Positions 12,671 through 12,752 of a stretch of 12,752 nucleotides of DNA are shown here, piece by piece (positions within the stretch are counted from its first letter, which is position 1; every line of letters begins with the position of its first letter). The position numbers and the translations under genes are program-made. Source of the stretch: RGIG4608 sp045631445 (GTDB lineage Bacteria; Bacillota; Clostridia; Oscillospirales; CAG-272); NCBI GenBank assembly GCA_045631445.1, contig JAZQUS010000111.1:1-12752 (forward strand). Direction: 5' to 3'. Below the pieces are notes generated by a model. The model did no database searches. It was not told the DNA's origin and saw nothing but the letters and a program-made list of their open reading frames with translations.

Positions 12671-12752
12671 TACATTCGCAAAATCTGTGATTTGCTAATG
12701 CCAAACGTAGCCATTTTGCTATCAAAGCGGTTATGTACCGATTTTGTAGGGG
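12671..12752. other. Right-end sequence without recognised feature
   Basis: I see no gene start, promoter or repeat in these last bases. The block CGTAGCCAT (12705-12713) also occurs at 160-168 in the left repeat, in the same + strand orientation, which is too short to interpret. Confidence 0.3.

Noticed and set aside
12425..12714. ORFs on both strands at the right end
   Set aside because: They lie in the inverted family B repeat; their peptides mirror the repeat's translation and are not independent genes.
1..12752. Window as an integrated transposon or genomic island
   Set aside because: Inverted repeats bound the region, but there is no transposase, integrase, tRNA attachment site or clear target duplication, and the genes share similar codon habits.

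Overview
The window looks like chromosomal DNA of an anaerobic, low-GC Gram-positive bacterium of the class Clostridia, probably an uncultured gut-type lineage. The reasons are AAAGGAG-type ribosome binding sites, TTGACA/TATAAT promoters, AT-rich intergenic DNA, a PerR-type regulator beside rubredoxin-first (reverse) rubrerythrins, and BspA-type leucine-rich repeats. I see no rRNA, tRNA, CRISPR array, transposase, phage or plasmid gene. Species cannot be named from sequence reading alone.

Layout. Positions 1-520 hold a tandem duplicated repeat (family B) and AT-rich DNA. Positions 521-3213 form a peroxide/oxygen defence block: a PerR-like repressor under a promoter with a perfect 9-1-9 Fur-family operator, a reverse rubrerythrin, a palindromic intergenic repeat (family A), and a larger protein in which a flavin reductase domain, two rubredoxins and a reverse rubrerythrin are fused in one chain. 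Positions 3243-9170 carry forward-strand housekeeping or accessory genes, mostly with their own promoters: a ketopantoate-reductase-family dehydrogenase, a MATE exporter, a small membrane-anchored PepSY protein, and a two-gene overlapping unit made of a PlsC-like acyltransferase with a zinc ribbon and an ESS/GltS-like symporter. Positions 9202-9565 are intergenic repeats and terminators. Positions 9572-12444 hold two reverse-strand genes: a 737-residue chimera (YwaF-like membrane domain, papain-like cysteine peptidase, BspA-type LRR) and a 137-residue protein that resembles a Cu/Zn superoxide dismutase barrel without its metal ligands. The right end (12509-12670) is an inverted copy of family B.

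How it fits together. PerR would sense peroxide and release the perR-rubrerythrin transcript. The rubrerythrin needs an external rubredoxin reductase, whereas the downstream fusion appears to carry a complete NAD(P)H-to-peroxide electron path in one polypeptide. A family A repeat now sits between the two rubrerythrin genes and may have split an older operon.

The most unusual items are the four-module peroxidase fusion, the membrane-peptidase-LRR chimera, the ligand-less SOD-like protein, and three families of structured intergenic repeats. Families A and B share one edge sequence (consensus AAATCCCAATTTG), seen seven times. Family C is a structured 3' module ending in a terminator, seen twice.
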